From Corynespora cassiicola (taxonomy: Eukaryota > Ascomycota > Dothideomycetes > Pleosporales > Corynesporascaceae), in NCBI GenBank assembly GCA_022059125.1, contig JAEUWY010000006.1, positions 1,736,001-1,800,000 on the forward strand: a stretch of DNA of 64,000 nt, written 5' to 3'. Position numbers and translations under genes: made by a program. The notes beneath the pieces are model-generated. The model did no database searches and was not told the DNA's origin. It was given only the letters and a program-made list of their open reading frames with translations. Of this stretch, positions 1-10,187 are shown in pieces; position 1 is the stretch's first letter; each line of letters begins with the position of its first letter.

Positions 1-785
1 AAGCCGTTAGTACCAAACCCTATTATTAGATCGCGTATAAGACCACCATGTGGTCGACTTCAAAGGCGATGATGGCATGCCGGGTGCGGATCTGATAGCA
101 CGTGATCATTTGGAGGAGGTCGCGCTCGGCGTGAAGGCACCGGGGAAGAGCGTGGTTGCTGCTGGTGGGCAGGTGCGTGTTCGTTCCTTGTGATGATTTC
201 CATTCACGTTCTTCAGAACGGGTTTGAAAGATATCGATCCATAGCATTCATGCCTCTCCAGGCATCTATCATATCTAGGTACCATGCATAGTCTCATCCC
301 CTCTCAAGAGTCTTCCCCCTTTCCCCAGCTCCATATAAATGGAAACATGTCCTTCGTCTTTGAATGAGACTGTCCACTTGCTTCTCCTCCCAGAATTAAC
401 TGGCCTGCTATCCAAGTCCAGCATATTTCTCAATTGCCTTGTACAGTATCTCCTAAAGCTCACGGGGAACCGAGTTGGCGACGTAACCCTATTTCAAGTT
501 AGAGCTTATACATTATACTTTAAGTATGTTCTTACTCCCAATATCAGAGCCCCGAAACTGATGAATCTGAGAGAGCTTACGGATTTATCGACTCGGTGAA
601 TCTCGCCCTTGACTTTTTCGAGCTCGTTTTTGACGGCTATGCTACATGTGGAATGGATTTTCTAGGCTGGCCTCTAAAAGTAGATAATCCTCCCCTTCGT
701 CACTTTTGTACTCTGGCTACATAATCCTCTTCTTTGCCCCTCACCTTAGCATATTTTCTGCACCTGACTGTGACTTGCGAAGAAG
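1..785. other. Left-edge intergenic region
   Basis: No coding region is supported. The short open frames on both strands lack any recognisable motif and splice consistently with nothing. The last 100 bp, which are pyrimidine-rich, should contain the promoter and leader of the phosphotransferase-like gene that starts at 786. Confidence 0.5.
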
Positions 786-2138
786 ATGACTGTATTCGAT
801 GAGCTAGCCGAGACGGACGAGGACAATGAATTCAGAATGTGGTTGTCAAAGGTCATCGATGCAAAGAAAGAGATTGTCGCCTTTGTCGCTTCTCGACGGC
901 AAGGCAAGCCAGCAGGAGAGCTTGACGGCTACCTTAAAGGCTCATTCAACCTTAGTGTCGTCGTCAGATTTAGCGACGGAGGACCAAGAGCCGTGATTTG
1001 CTTCCCGAAACCAGGTCACACAGCCACAGCATTCCGGGACGAAAAGGTCAGGAATGAAGTCCAATTCCTGCAATTTCTGAGCGAGAAGACTACTGTTCCT
1101 ATACCGCGAGTAGTGAGCTGGGGTATGACCGAATACAGTCCTCAGCACCTCGGTCCATTCATAATCATGAACTATGTTGATGGTATCTCGTTGGCAAGCA
1201 TCTTGAAGCAGCCTACAGAGACCGAAAAAGATGAGGTGATCCTCGCGACCGACGTGGATGACACGAAACTGGATTACGTCTACGAGCAACTCGCCGATTA
1301 CATGTTACAACTCTTCCGACTCGACTTTTCTACAATCGGAGCGATATCAAAGAGTCTGTCTTCGAATGAATGGATTGCCAGCGAAAGACCTCTAACCTAC
1401 AACATGAATGAGTTGAAGACTGTAATATCAGACTACCCCACAAGTGGATGTCCTACAGCCCCGTTCACGTCTGCAAAGGCGTTTCTCTACTCTCTCGCTG
1501 ATGAGCATCTTGTCCATCTTCGAACCCAACGAAACCTTGTCAATGGCCCAGAAGATGCTAAGAAGCGGTTCATTGCACGCCATCGATTCAAGAAGCTAAT
1601 CTCACGCTACTGCCTCGATGATACCAGTCCTTTCAAGCCCTACTGTGACGACCTGCAACCTACAAACATGCTTGCGCACCCGGACACTCTCCGCATCACA
1701 GCCGTACTGGACTTCGAGTTCACAAATGCCATGCCAGTGCAGTTTGCATACGACCCACCTTGGTGTCTACTTCCACTAGGTCCAGATATGTGGCTTGAAC
1801 ACCACTCCATGGAAGATTTTATGGTCCGTTACGTGCCAAGAATGGAACAGTTCCTGCGAGCCTTGGAACGGGTGGAGGCGAGGACGAATTCGGAAGAAAG
1901 CCAGAGCAATCAACTTCTTTCTGTCCGGATGCGTGACTCTTGGGAGACTGGAAGGTTTTGGTTCGATTATGGAATCAGGAAGAGTTTCGATATAGATGCG
2001 GTCTATTGGGCTGCACTTCACAAAGATGGGGATGATGTGCTTGATGACGAGATGAAAGAAGAGATGGAGAAATTGGTGGATTTAAAGATGGATCAGTTGA
2101 AAGCTTATGATGCAGAGTGTAAGGTCCGATTTCCTTAG
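786..2138 (+). CDS. Aminoglycoside-phosphotransferase-like (APH family) kinase-fold protein
   Basis: Single-exon gene of 450 residues starting at the first ATG of the frame. The fold belongs to the APH / phosphotransferase enzyme family. An N-terminal lobe contains a glycine/serine turn (KGSFNLSVVVRF, about residues 51-62) and a glutamate-containing helix (RNEVQFLQFL). A hinge-like segment reads GPFIIMNYVDG. The catalytic-loop equivalent is YCDDLQPTNML (about 289-299), where an Asp and an Asn stand at the usual positions but the normal His is replaced. The metal-binding Asp lies in AVLDFEFTN. In fungi such proteins are common, usually uncharacterised, and need not act on antibiotics; the substrate cannot be read from sequence. 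The gene sits alone on the plus strand. Confidence 0.85.
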   Translation: MTVFDELAETDEDNEFRMWLSKVIDAKKEIVAFVASRRQGKPAGELDGYLKGSFNLSVVVRFSDGGPRAVICFPKPGHTATAFRDEKVRNEVQFLQFLSEKTTVPIPRVVSWGMTEYSPQHLGPFIIMNYVDGISLASILKQPTETEKDEVILATDVDDTKLDYVYEQLADYMLQLFRLDFSTIGAISKSLSSNEWIASERPLTYNMNELKTVISDYPTSGCPTAPFTSAKAFLYSLADEHLVHLRTQRNLVNGPEDAKKRFIARHRFKKLISRYCLDDTSPFKPYCDDLQPTNMLAHPDTLRITAVLDFEFTNAMPVQFAYDPPWCLLPLGPDMWLEHHSMEDFMVRYVPRMEQFLRALERVEARTNSEESQSNQLLSVRMRDSWETGRFWFDYGIRKSFDIDAVYWAALHKDGDDVLDDEMKEEMEKLVDLKMDQLKAYDAECKVRFP

Positions 2139-2901
2139 TGAAAATATGTTTTCGCAGGCTATGCTTGTTCATGTGGTCGGCGAACGACAGATAAAGCGTT
2201 AGATAGCTTTCCGCACTCCATTATATTCCGAAAGAGGGGGTTACAATTCATTCGCGTCGTCTTTCAGGGATAGGAATGAAATTAATTGGAACACATTCAC
2301 AAAAAAGAGCGATGGTTGCTTCAAATAATACTACTGCGGCTTGTGGTCCCTAGTCTGCGCCCCCTAGCCGAGAAGAGTGCACAGTAATGTATCATCATAC
2401 CTATTACTCTTTTAGGCATACATCTTGCGGCGCTATCGTAACTAGCGTGTGCAGCTTAGTGCATACACATAACTGATTATGCCATTGTCCGAAAGGCTTT
2501 TTAACAAAAGCTGTACTACTTGAGTGTTTTTAAGCAAGTTTAAGATAACCAAGGACAAGACAAAGATGGGGGAACGACGTGATGGTGTGAGTATCATTAG
2601 TAGTAACTTTTGCCCACCACTCAAACAATTGGATCAGATTAGAGTCGGGTGTGCATAAGTGTCTTTTGCTCAGATTAAGCTTACGATTACTGCCTCCTGA
2701 AGCGATTGTTGCATCAACAATAAATAAAGACAGTCTAGGAGACGCCAAATCATCTACAAAAATTGAAACGGGTGGTGGTAAAACAGGATCCAACGCCCCG
2801 TTTCCATTCCAAAAAAACACAAGACGTGAAGGAGGCCCGCAATTCCTTTTATCCCACGCCCAATTTACTCCAGTTATGCCCCAATTTACCCAATTCGTGC
2901 T
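2139..2901. other. Convergent intergenic region
   Basis: Lies between the 3' ends of the phosphotransferase-like gene (plus) and the first BTB gene (minus). AT-rich, presumably 3' untranslated regions. Nothing else is supported. Confidence 0.5.
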
Positions 2902-3890
2902 TCATATCTCCTCATCCTCTTCTTCTTCCATTTCTTTAGCTACCTCCAGTACTGGTTTTCTTCCCTTCAGGGGCTGCAGCCTTCGTCTAGGATGTGGATA
3001 GTTGATCTTTATCCTCGACAAATCGCACTTCCCTGGCATCTTGCCCCCAGGCCTCCTCACCAAAAACCCATGTTCGTGATATGCACACCTCTCATGCACT
3101 TCCCAACCTTCAAAAATATCCGTGCAGAGCTGATAGTCCCCATCCACATCATGGTAATCATTCTCATCCGCATACCTCACTACCAAATCCGTCAAAAACT
3201 CCTTGGGGTAATCCGATATATCCTCGCTGAACAGCCCATACCCCTTATCGAGATGTATCCAAAACGAGTCGACTAGGATCTTCCGCAGCGGCGAGTCGGC
3301 ATCCGTGTGCCTGTACGCAAACTCAATGTCGCGAGCCGAGTACTGCATCTCGCGCATCGAGGCCCGGCGATGGTACGCGCACCACACCAACCGATCCGTC
3401 GCATCGATGCAGAGCTGCGGGATCGCATACCTCTGCGCCAGCACAAACAGCGAAATGGAAATCTTCTTCATCTCGGTGTGGGAGCGGTGCCACAAGGGGC
3501 CCAACGCGACCCAGTCCTTGATCTTGGGCGGGTGGGCGGCCTCACCACCCGCCTTCATCTTGTCGATGGCGGCCTGGTAGTCGAGCCATATGATAAAGTC
3601 GGCGATGGTCTCGGTGTTGAAGTCGACGAGCACGGCCGTGCGTTCGGTCTCGGCGGCCGTCTTTTTGTGGAATTGGTCTGCGAACTTGCCGCCGTGGGTT
3701 TTGGCTAGCTTTTTTGATATGGTGAGGATTACGCCGACGTTGCCGTCGAAGACGTGCACTCGGACCGTGTCGTCGGGAGTTGCTTCTTCGCTGGGGGGAT
3801 GTTGGTTAGTAAAATTGTAGGCTCAGGGATGGTACAACGTGGTACCGAGAATATTTACACGGGCGTCTTGCTTGATTCGGTAGTGTCCAT
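2902..3890 (-). CDS. BTB/POZ-domain protein (paralogue 1)
   Basis: Two exons: 3890-3859 and 3790-2902. The 68 bp intron 3791-3858 has a GTAAAT donor, a perfect ACTAAC branch site and a CAG acceptor, and the phase-2 join gives 306 residues. The start MDTTESSK is the only ATG that joins in phase. After a short leader the protein enters a BTB fold: VRVHVFDGNVGVILTISKKL, then NTETIADFIIWLDYQ and a helix ALAQRYAIPQLCIDATDRLV typical of fungal BTB proteins. The C-terminus is acidic (EMEEEEDEE). BTB proteins form dimers and often act as Cul3 adaptors, but no partner domain is visible here. The neighbour at 4296-5173 shares the motif YPKEFL.D and a CxYHxH element, so the two arose by tandem duplication. 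Confidence 0.8.
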
Positions 3891-4295
3891 TTGATCAGGC
3901 ATGGCGATTGTTCGGGCTGCTTTAGAATTATTGGGGGTGGGGGCTCGGGCGCCTTGTACTGCGCGCTCTGGACCTCTCCGGGGAGCAATGACGCACGATG
4001 ACGGCATTCCAATCGATGGAGGCTAAATCACCGATTTCTGCTATGGGCTTTTGCGATCTTGAAATCCTATTATTTGGTATACGATGCCCGATAGATTGCC
4101 AGGCCCATCTATATCACAAGCCGGCCGATCGGGAAATGCGCTACGAAGAGGCAAATTCTGACAAATGTCAACCATTGTGTATAGAATCGTTCAAGCTAAT
4201 GTAGATATACCGAAGCCACGCAAACCAAAAGTTATCTAGGTTTGCCCAATCAATCCACTGTCCCAACACCACAACCATCATACCCAGACTCCCGT
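3891..4295. other. Spacer between the tandem BTB genes
   Basis: About 400 bp separating two same-strand BTB genes. It should hold the promoter of paralogue 1 and the 3' end of paralogue 2. No further gene is seen. Confidence 0.45.
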
Positions 4296-5173
4296 CTACT
4301 GGGGAATCCTGCTCAATCGACACCTATCTTTCCCTTCCTGGCTCTTGTGGCCATGGTAATCGCACCTGTCCAGCTTGACCACATCGTTTTCATGCCCCGC
4401 AGTAAACACGGTAGCGTTCCTATACATTACATCCACCAAAAACTCTTTGGGGTATTCCGTCAGATCACCCCGGTTGCCCTTTCTGTCAAACCGCGTCGTG
4501 GAATAAGTGTCGACGAGGCACTTGCGCAGAAGCGAGTGATCGTGCGTGGAGTCGTATGCACGTTGTACATGGGCCGGCACATATATCACGTGATCCGTGA
4601 TGGTCTCGGCGCATTTGACGAGACGGTCGGTTGCATCGACGCGAAGCTGAGGAATGTCGAAGCGAGAGCCGAGGATGTAGGCGTCGATGGAGGCCTCTTG
4701 CTGGTCCACCGTTTCCCAGAAGAAAAGCGGGCCCAGCTTAACCCAGTCGTAGATATCACGCGATAAGTACTCTACACGGTCGTCGTGCCGGTGACGTTGG
4801 TAGGCAAGCCATTTGACCAGGAGTTCGAATTGTCGCACAGAAGTGTCTCGAAGGACGAATGTTTTGGTTTGGACTCGGACGTCTGTTTTGCTCGCGGCGA
4901 TTTCTTCGGCAAAGTAGCGCGAGTAGCGTGTTATGAGGGCTCGCGAGATGGTGTAAACGAACTCGGCCTTCTCCTCAATTATCTTAATGTACACGACATC
5001 CCGTGATTTGCTGTAACACAGTCAGCCAATAATTACTCAAACATAAAAATAGGCCATTACGTGACTAAACAGCTGGAGGAGTGGGTGGATGCTACGCTAG
5101 ATGCGGTCGTCCTCACGGAAAAGGTGGATTTGGGATACTCCGAGATGGCGTAGCCAGAAATTACAGAGGCCAT
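4296..5173 (-). CDS. BTB/POZ-domain protein (paralogue 2)
   Basis: Two exons: 5173-5061 and 5010-4296, split by a 50 bp intron (GTAATG donor, GGCTGAC branch, TTACAG acceptor). The phase-2 join yields 275 residues. An alternative ATG 22 codons upstream exists; the chosen start MASVISGY is the nearest to the conserved region. The BTB region reads VVYIKIIEEKAEFVYTISRAL, then DTSVRQFELLVKWLAYQ and YILGSRFDIPQLRVDATDRL. The tail has TEYPKEFLVDVMYRN and CDYHGH, which match equivalent segments of the BTB gene next door. Function unknown; it may be a protein-interaction adaptor. Confidence 0.75.
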
Positions 5174-5588
5174 TTTGCGATGCCTCCAAGATCGATTTAT
5201 GTTATGCAAAAAGGTGGCAAAAAACAGAGAATTGTTCATATGAAGCGGGCAGAACTCTGAAATATTTGTCGCAGAAAAAGCTACATTGGATTAACGTGCA
5301 AGGTAGATGGGTCAAGTGACGTAGGGAAAAAAAGAAAGTAAAAGCTACCACAATTCAAAGACTTGTACAAGCGACAACTGAGCAATCAAGGAAGTGCAGG
5401 AAGAAGATCTCAGGATAAGATTAATGTAGTAAGTTTAATTCATCCAAGTCGTAAAGGTTCATGCAGTCCTTCAACAGTTCATGTAAGGTGTGCTCAGAAC
5501 TCCGCCAATGCACGTCCTCAATGACCAATACGCCGAGTAGATGCGTTACTAACTTTAGTAACCTTTCTTTCCGTTACAGCGTGGATAT
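5174..5588. other. Intergenic region upstream of BTB paralogue 2
   Basis: Contains the promoter of BTB paralogue 2 and the 3' end of the short-chain dehydrogenase gene on the same strand. AT-rich; no gene supported. Confidence 0.45.
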
Positions 5589-6588
5589 TTAGCCATTCAC
5601 AACGACGCCGCCGTTTGCATGAATGGTCTGCCCACTGATCGAGCTACTGTCCGTGCTTGCGAGGAAGACAAAGCACGAGGCAATCTCACTGGGTTGGGAG
5701 GGCCGACCCATGGGGCTGGTAAAGTTCTTGATCGCCTCATCGGTCATGGTAGAAGGAATAAGCGGAGTCCAGACCGGGCCTGGTGCAACGGCATTTACAC
5801 GGATGCCCTTGCTGACATACTGGTTTGACAGGCCACGAGTAAACGACACGATGGCACCCTTGGTTGATGTGTAGTCGAGCAAATCAGGACGTCCAATGTA
5901 AGCATTGATGGAAGCATTGTTGATGATGGTCGATCCCTTCTTCATATGGGGCAAGGAATACTTGGAAAGGTAGAAGAATGGGTGGATGTTGGTGTTGAAT
6001 GTGTTGATCCACTGGTCTCTGCAATTCTTGTCAGCATTGGCTCTGCCCTGGTGTTTACGCAACCACTTACTCGTCCAAATCTTTAATATCCGCGACCATC
6101 ATTTGATACGCATGATTGTTGACCAAGACATCAATTCCACCCATTTGCTTCAAGGCATTCTCAACCAGCTTCTTGCAGTTTCCACGGTCCCTGAGGTCCG
6201 TCGCCTCAAGGAAGCATTTCTTGCCCTTCTTCTCCACGAGCTTCTTGGTCTCTTGAGCATCCTCTTCTTCCTGAGGAAGGTATGCAATGTACACATCGGC
6301 ACCCTCCATTGCATACAGAATGGCAATGGAGCGGCCAATGCCAGAGTCACCACCAGTGATGAGAGCCTTTTTGCTCTCGAGCTTACCGGCAGCCTTGTAG
6401 AGCTGGTAACCACCATCTGGGGTGGGCACATGGTCAGGCTCAGGCTTTGGATCCAGTTTTGACTCGAGTCCTGGAGCCTGCTGATGCTGGACCGGGACAG
6501 AGTGACCTAAAAAAAGACGATCAGCGCATGCTCTTCCGGGATAAGGCTGAGCGATCATACCCTGCTCGAATTGAGACTTGTCCGTCAT
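5589..6588 (-). CDS. Short-chain dehydrogenase/reductase with N-terminal extension
   Basis: Three exons: 6588-6561, 6506-6071 and 6018-5589. The introns are 6507-6560 and 6019-6070, both with good GT/AG ends. The joins remake MTDKSQFEQGHSVPVQ and DLDEDQWINTFNTN, giving 297 residues. Classical SDR elements: the cofactor loop TGGDSGIGRS (about 64-73), the DVLVNNHA strand, a catalytic NAS serine and YTSTKGA (YxxxK), followed by VNAVAPGPVWTPL. The PGLESKLDPKPEPDH leader is typical of the microbial subgroup annotated as general-stress or glucose-1-dehydrogenase-like oxidoreductases. The alanine or asparagine usual after NN is His-Ala here, a mild variant. The substrate cannot be inferred. Confidence 0.88.
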
Positions 6589-7746
6589 CTTGTTGCTACC
6601 AAGTCCTGTTCAAAAGGTATCGAAAAAGTCGAAAATTCTCTCAAGTATATCAAAAGAAGAATATTGCGAATGAATTGGGGATGAGTTTCTCGTTGCTGCG
6701 ATCTGAAATCGCAGTTTTTATCGGCGGGAGGTGAAATTTCCGTGACATCACCAAGCGGTCACTACCTACGAAACCCCAAATAAAGTGGATCATATTCACG
6801 ATAGAGTGATAAAATTCCGATCAAAGTGATAATGATATTGCTGTCAGCCATAATCATAGGCAAAGGCATTCTTTTCGAGTTCGTGGTGTACAAGAGGCCG
6901 ACCGTGTCGTAGGCAGTCTGATTTTCGGATCAGCCCGACCAACATGGAACCATACTGTCCTGCTGTCGCCACCAGGCGGGAGCATCAAGAAAAACCCGGC
7001 CGTTCTAGGCTGGGCTTAAGTGGAATGATATCACTCGTGGTTCGAGCGTAAAGGAACAAGAATGCCACGAAGGTGCCCATGTCCACGGCCCCTCTGGCGA
7101 CCGAGCGTCATCGCAAAACACAAAGCCCATCGCGATCACATTGAGCGTGGTGCTATAAACGGTACCTGTAGCCGGGTAATCGGATGCGAAAGCCGCGCTC
7201 ATCGCCCTGATGCAAAAAAGCATCCCTCGTAATGCCGATGACGACGATGGGGGGGGTGGTGTCGTAGGGCTGAGGGGCATGATGTCACCTACGGGCCGCA
7301 AACAAGCTCAGGGTCCGCGCTATGACCGCATCGGGCCCGCGCCCGCATCCACTCCCAGGTCTCGATCTTTAGCCCCCCTGCCACCGACCTAATTTCTCCG
7401 TCTCAGAAACTCAATGGGGGAACATAGTGGAAGGTCTTCCAGCCCCTCATGCGGCGCGAGTTAAGGGTCGTCATCAGCCACGCCTAGCAGCTGCCCTGCA
7501 TGACGTGTTGCGGGTGATCCTGCCCGCAAAGGGGCGTCTGCTATTCACAACCTGTTTTCAGGGTCTCCAGCATCTATTCCAACGACAATGTGATTCAAGT
7601 ATAAAGTGATCCCTAATTTCTTCCCTCCTATCGTTCTCTCCTCAGACACAAAAGCAACTACAACCACTCGATTCAAAGAATCCAAAGCCAGCAACAACCC
7701 TTCAGTCCTCTTTCTGAACCACTTCCCAACCAAACAATCAACCAAC
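6589..7746. other. Long promoter region of the small basic protein gene
   Basis: About 1.15 kb between divergent genes. It carries four stress-response-element cores (AGGGG or CCCCT) at 7273-7277, 7375-7379, 7443-7447 and 7530-7534, and a C/T-rich, A-rich leader from about 7600 to 7746. Open frames here are low-complexity and unsupported. Confidence 0.45.
7273..7534. promoter_or_regulatory. Cluster of four STRE-like cores
   Basis: AGGGG at 7273 and 7530, CCCCT at 7375 and 7443, all within 470 bp upstream of the ATG at 7747. In yeasts this pentamer is bound by Msn2/4-type zinc-finger factors. Pentamers are frequent by chance in GC-rich DNA, so this is only suggestive. Confidence 0.3.
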
Positions 7747-8174
7747 ATGCCTCTTATGCGCCGCACCCACCGCACTACCGCTCCCCGCGCTACTCGGGGT
7801 ACGCGCACCACGGCTCGCCCAAGCTTGAAGACCAGGCTCCTTGGTCCCAAGACTCACCGCAGCACCCGCACTCGCCGCGGCGCGGGTGGAGCCACTACCA
7901 CGACTACCACGACTACTACCAAGACCACCAGGCACAACGGTGCTGGTGTTCACGCTACTGGCCACCACCACAAGCGCCATGCCACTATGGGCGACAAGGT
8001 CTCTGGTGCCTTGATGAAGCTGAGGGGTTCTTTGACTCGCCGACCCGGCTTGAAGGTATGAATTGACTCACCTCTTGATACATCTCAACAGTATGCTAAC
8101 ATGCAACTCAGGCTGCTGGCACTCGCAGGATGCATGGAACTGATGGCCGCAATGCCCGCCACCGCGCCTACTAG
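7747..8174 (+). CDS. Small basic His/Thr/Arg-rich conserved fungal protein
   Basis: Two exons, 7747-8055 and 8112-8174, with a 56 bp intron (GTATGA donor, GCTAAC branch, CTCAG acceptor, phase 0). Product 123 residues. The first 80 residues are a low-complexity basic stretch rich in Thr, Arg and His, including nine consecutive Thr and HATGHHHKRH. The C-terminal 45 residues look conserved and globular or amphipathic: MGDKVSGALMKLRGSLTRRP, then AAGTRRMHGTDGRN. From memory of fungal proteomes this tail recurs in small hypothetical proteins of many Pezizomycotina; no function is established to my knowledge. No signal peptide or membrane segment. The long promoter with STRE-like sites suggests stress-responsive expression. 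Confidence 0.75.
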
Positions 8175-8579
8175 GGGAAACGCTAAGAGGCATCAAACGA
8201 ACAGTCTCATGGCATGGTGATACGGCTTGTCTTGCAATGCTGTATGAAGTCAGAGACATGATTGTACGATAGCGATTGATGATACCCACGACGATTCCTA
8301 ATAGCTGTACCTACACTGTCTGAATATATTCTCTATGTCAACAAGATATCACTATGGCTTGCATATGAGGCTGAGAATTAATGATGGAACCTGCACTCTT
8401 CCTCAAAATGCCAACACGATAAATCATCACCAAGGCATGTAACATAGGTACTTGTTATCGCTTACATTACTCGATACTGTTCTCCATCCGGCTCGGATGT
8501 TCATTGTGCTTTTATAGCAGCTATTTCATGCTCTATTGACTTCACAATTTACTCTCCTAAGAGGGGGCAGAACTGTACG
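8175..8579. other. Convergent intergenic region
   Basis: Between the 3' ends of the small basic protein gene and the second dehydrogenase. AT-rich, presumably untranslated regions and terminators; no gene seen. Confidence 0.5.
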
Positions 8580-9440
8580 TTAGATGCAACGACCGCCATC
8601 AACTTCAAGGTTCACACCAGTGATGAAACCAGCCTCGGAGCTAGCCATGAATACACATGCGGACGCGACATCGCTTACCTCACCAATTCGACCCATAGGA
8701 ACGTTGAAGATGAACTTTTGGCGATTCTCGGGCGTGTCTTCCATGCCAGTAAATTGTGAGAAAAGGCCAGTGCTGGTCACCAACGGACAGATGGAGTTCA
8801 CACGGATCTGGTTAGGACCATACTCTGCAGCAAGACCTTTCGTCGCCTGCGTGACTGTAAGCGCTGAGACAGTAGATGGACAAATCGAATGCATACATTC
8901 CAAATAGCACCTTTGGATGCATTGTACCACACCAAGCCGGGCCTCGGCCTCGTGGCACCCACACTCGCAATGTTTATGATAACAGCGCCCTCCTTCCTCT
9001 CAATAGCCTGCGGCACAAAGGCGTTGCATCCTAGGTAAACGCCCTTGACATTGACGTTGAAGGTGCGATCGAATTCGTCCTCGGTAACGGTCACGGTCGG
9101 CTTGTTCTTGTAGCTCGTTCCTGCGTTGTTCACCAAAATATCAACCTTCCCCCACTTTTGAGTCGCGGCATCCATTGTGGCCTTCCAATCGGCGGCCTTT
9201 GTGACGTCCATCTTGTGGAAAGCGAGGGCCGAGGGGTTCGCCTGAACAGTGGCCTCGCCGCCCGCCTCGTTGATGTCGCACACGAGGACTTTGGCGCCTT
9301 CTTCGGCGAAGGCCTTGGAGATGCCGGCGCCAAAGCCCGAGCCAGCGCCTGCACCAGTGTCAATAAATAATTAACAAACAGATGAAACACGTCGGAATGG
9401 TACCTGTAACAATAGCGACTTTGCCGTCTAACCGACCCAT
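8580..9440 (-). CDS. Short-chain dehydrogenase/reductase (FabG-like)
   Basis: Three exons: 9440-9404, 9348-8897 and 8846-8580. The introns are 9349-9403 (GTACCA..GTGCAG) and 8847-8896 (GTATGC..ACGCAG). Joined product 251 residues, the normal length of a classical SDR. Elements in order: MGRLDGKVAIVTGAGSGFGA (TGxxxGxG cofactor loop), VLVCDIN at the end of the second strand (an acidic residue suggesting NAD preference), DILVNNAG, NIASVGA, YNASKGA (catalytic Tyr/Lys), and C-terminal GFITGVNLEVDGG. The acceptor of the second intron was chosen because it joins in phase as AIWNATKGLAAEYG, matching the family. Divergent from the aldehyde dehydrogenase gene, with 747 bp between start codons. Confidence 0.88.
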
Positions 9441-10187
9441 GATTGCTGCGGTGTTAGAGTGTTCCAATTGAGCGAGAGGGGGGTTCGATGCATAAGTAGG
9501 GATGTAGATAGCCTATATGAAAAGCAGGAGCAAAGCGATCAACATTCGCGGCACAACAAGAGTCAGGCGACGCATGAAATCATCCCCGCCCGCTACCCCA
9601 TCCATTGACCAGTAGGCGCTGCCGTCGCAGCATCCTCCAGCAAACGGAAGTTATCGCATTGCCGGATATAGTCGGACAATGAGGGGTCACCAGAGGCTGG
9701 TGGAGGGGAACTGTTACGTCGTCCCATAACAATCGGGTCCGCCAAGCCGAGCCAGCCAGGGCCCTGCGGAGTCCTGATCCCTGACCGAACCTCTTTCCAG
9801 ACAGCTCTGCTGCCCCGAGCACCACTTTGGTGATGCACATGCGGCTATGCTCACCAATCATCATCTCGTGTCGGCTCGTGCAAGGTGGGGTTGACCCCAT
9901 GGCAAGGTGGACCATCAGCAGATTCATAGCTGTCCCGAACCCCTTCCGACCTCGGGGTGAGGGGCAATAACCCTTCGTTCAGTATCCTCCGCTAGCATCA
10001 GCCAAAGTTGTCCACGTAGCACCGATTTTCCCCCACCTTGAACAGTCTTATCGGCTATCTGCATCATTTAGCGGATAGTAACAGACTTGCGAGCAAGGTG
10101 CATTACTTAGCTAGCTCGGATAGCCATCCTGCACGTCACCATCGTGGTCCGCATCCGACTTGAACCATCCAAGAAAATAACACAATC
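9441..10187. other. Divergent promoter between dehydrogenase genes
   Basis: A 747 bp shared upstream region for the SDR (minus) and succinate-semialdehyde dehydrogenase (plus). The part nearest the latter carries clustered GATA motifs (see separate entry). No gene supported. Confidence 0.5.
10048..10123. promoter_or_regulatory. GATA-motif cluster upstream of SSADH
   Basis: Two full HGATAR sites on the minus strand (complement of TTATCG at 10048-10053 and of CTATCT at 10055-10060) and two GATAG cores on the plus strand (10074-10078 and 10119-10123), 65-140 bp before the ATG. Fungal GATA factors such as AreA control nitrogen catabolism, including GABA use, which fits the downstream gene. Binding is inferred. 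Confidence 0.4.
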
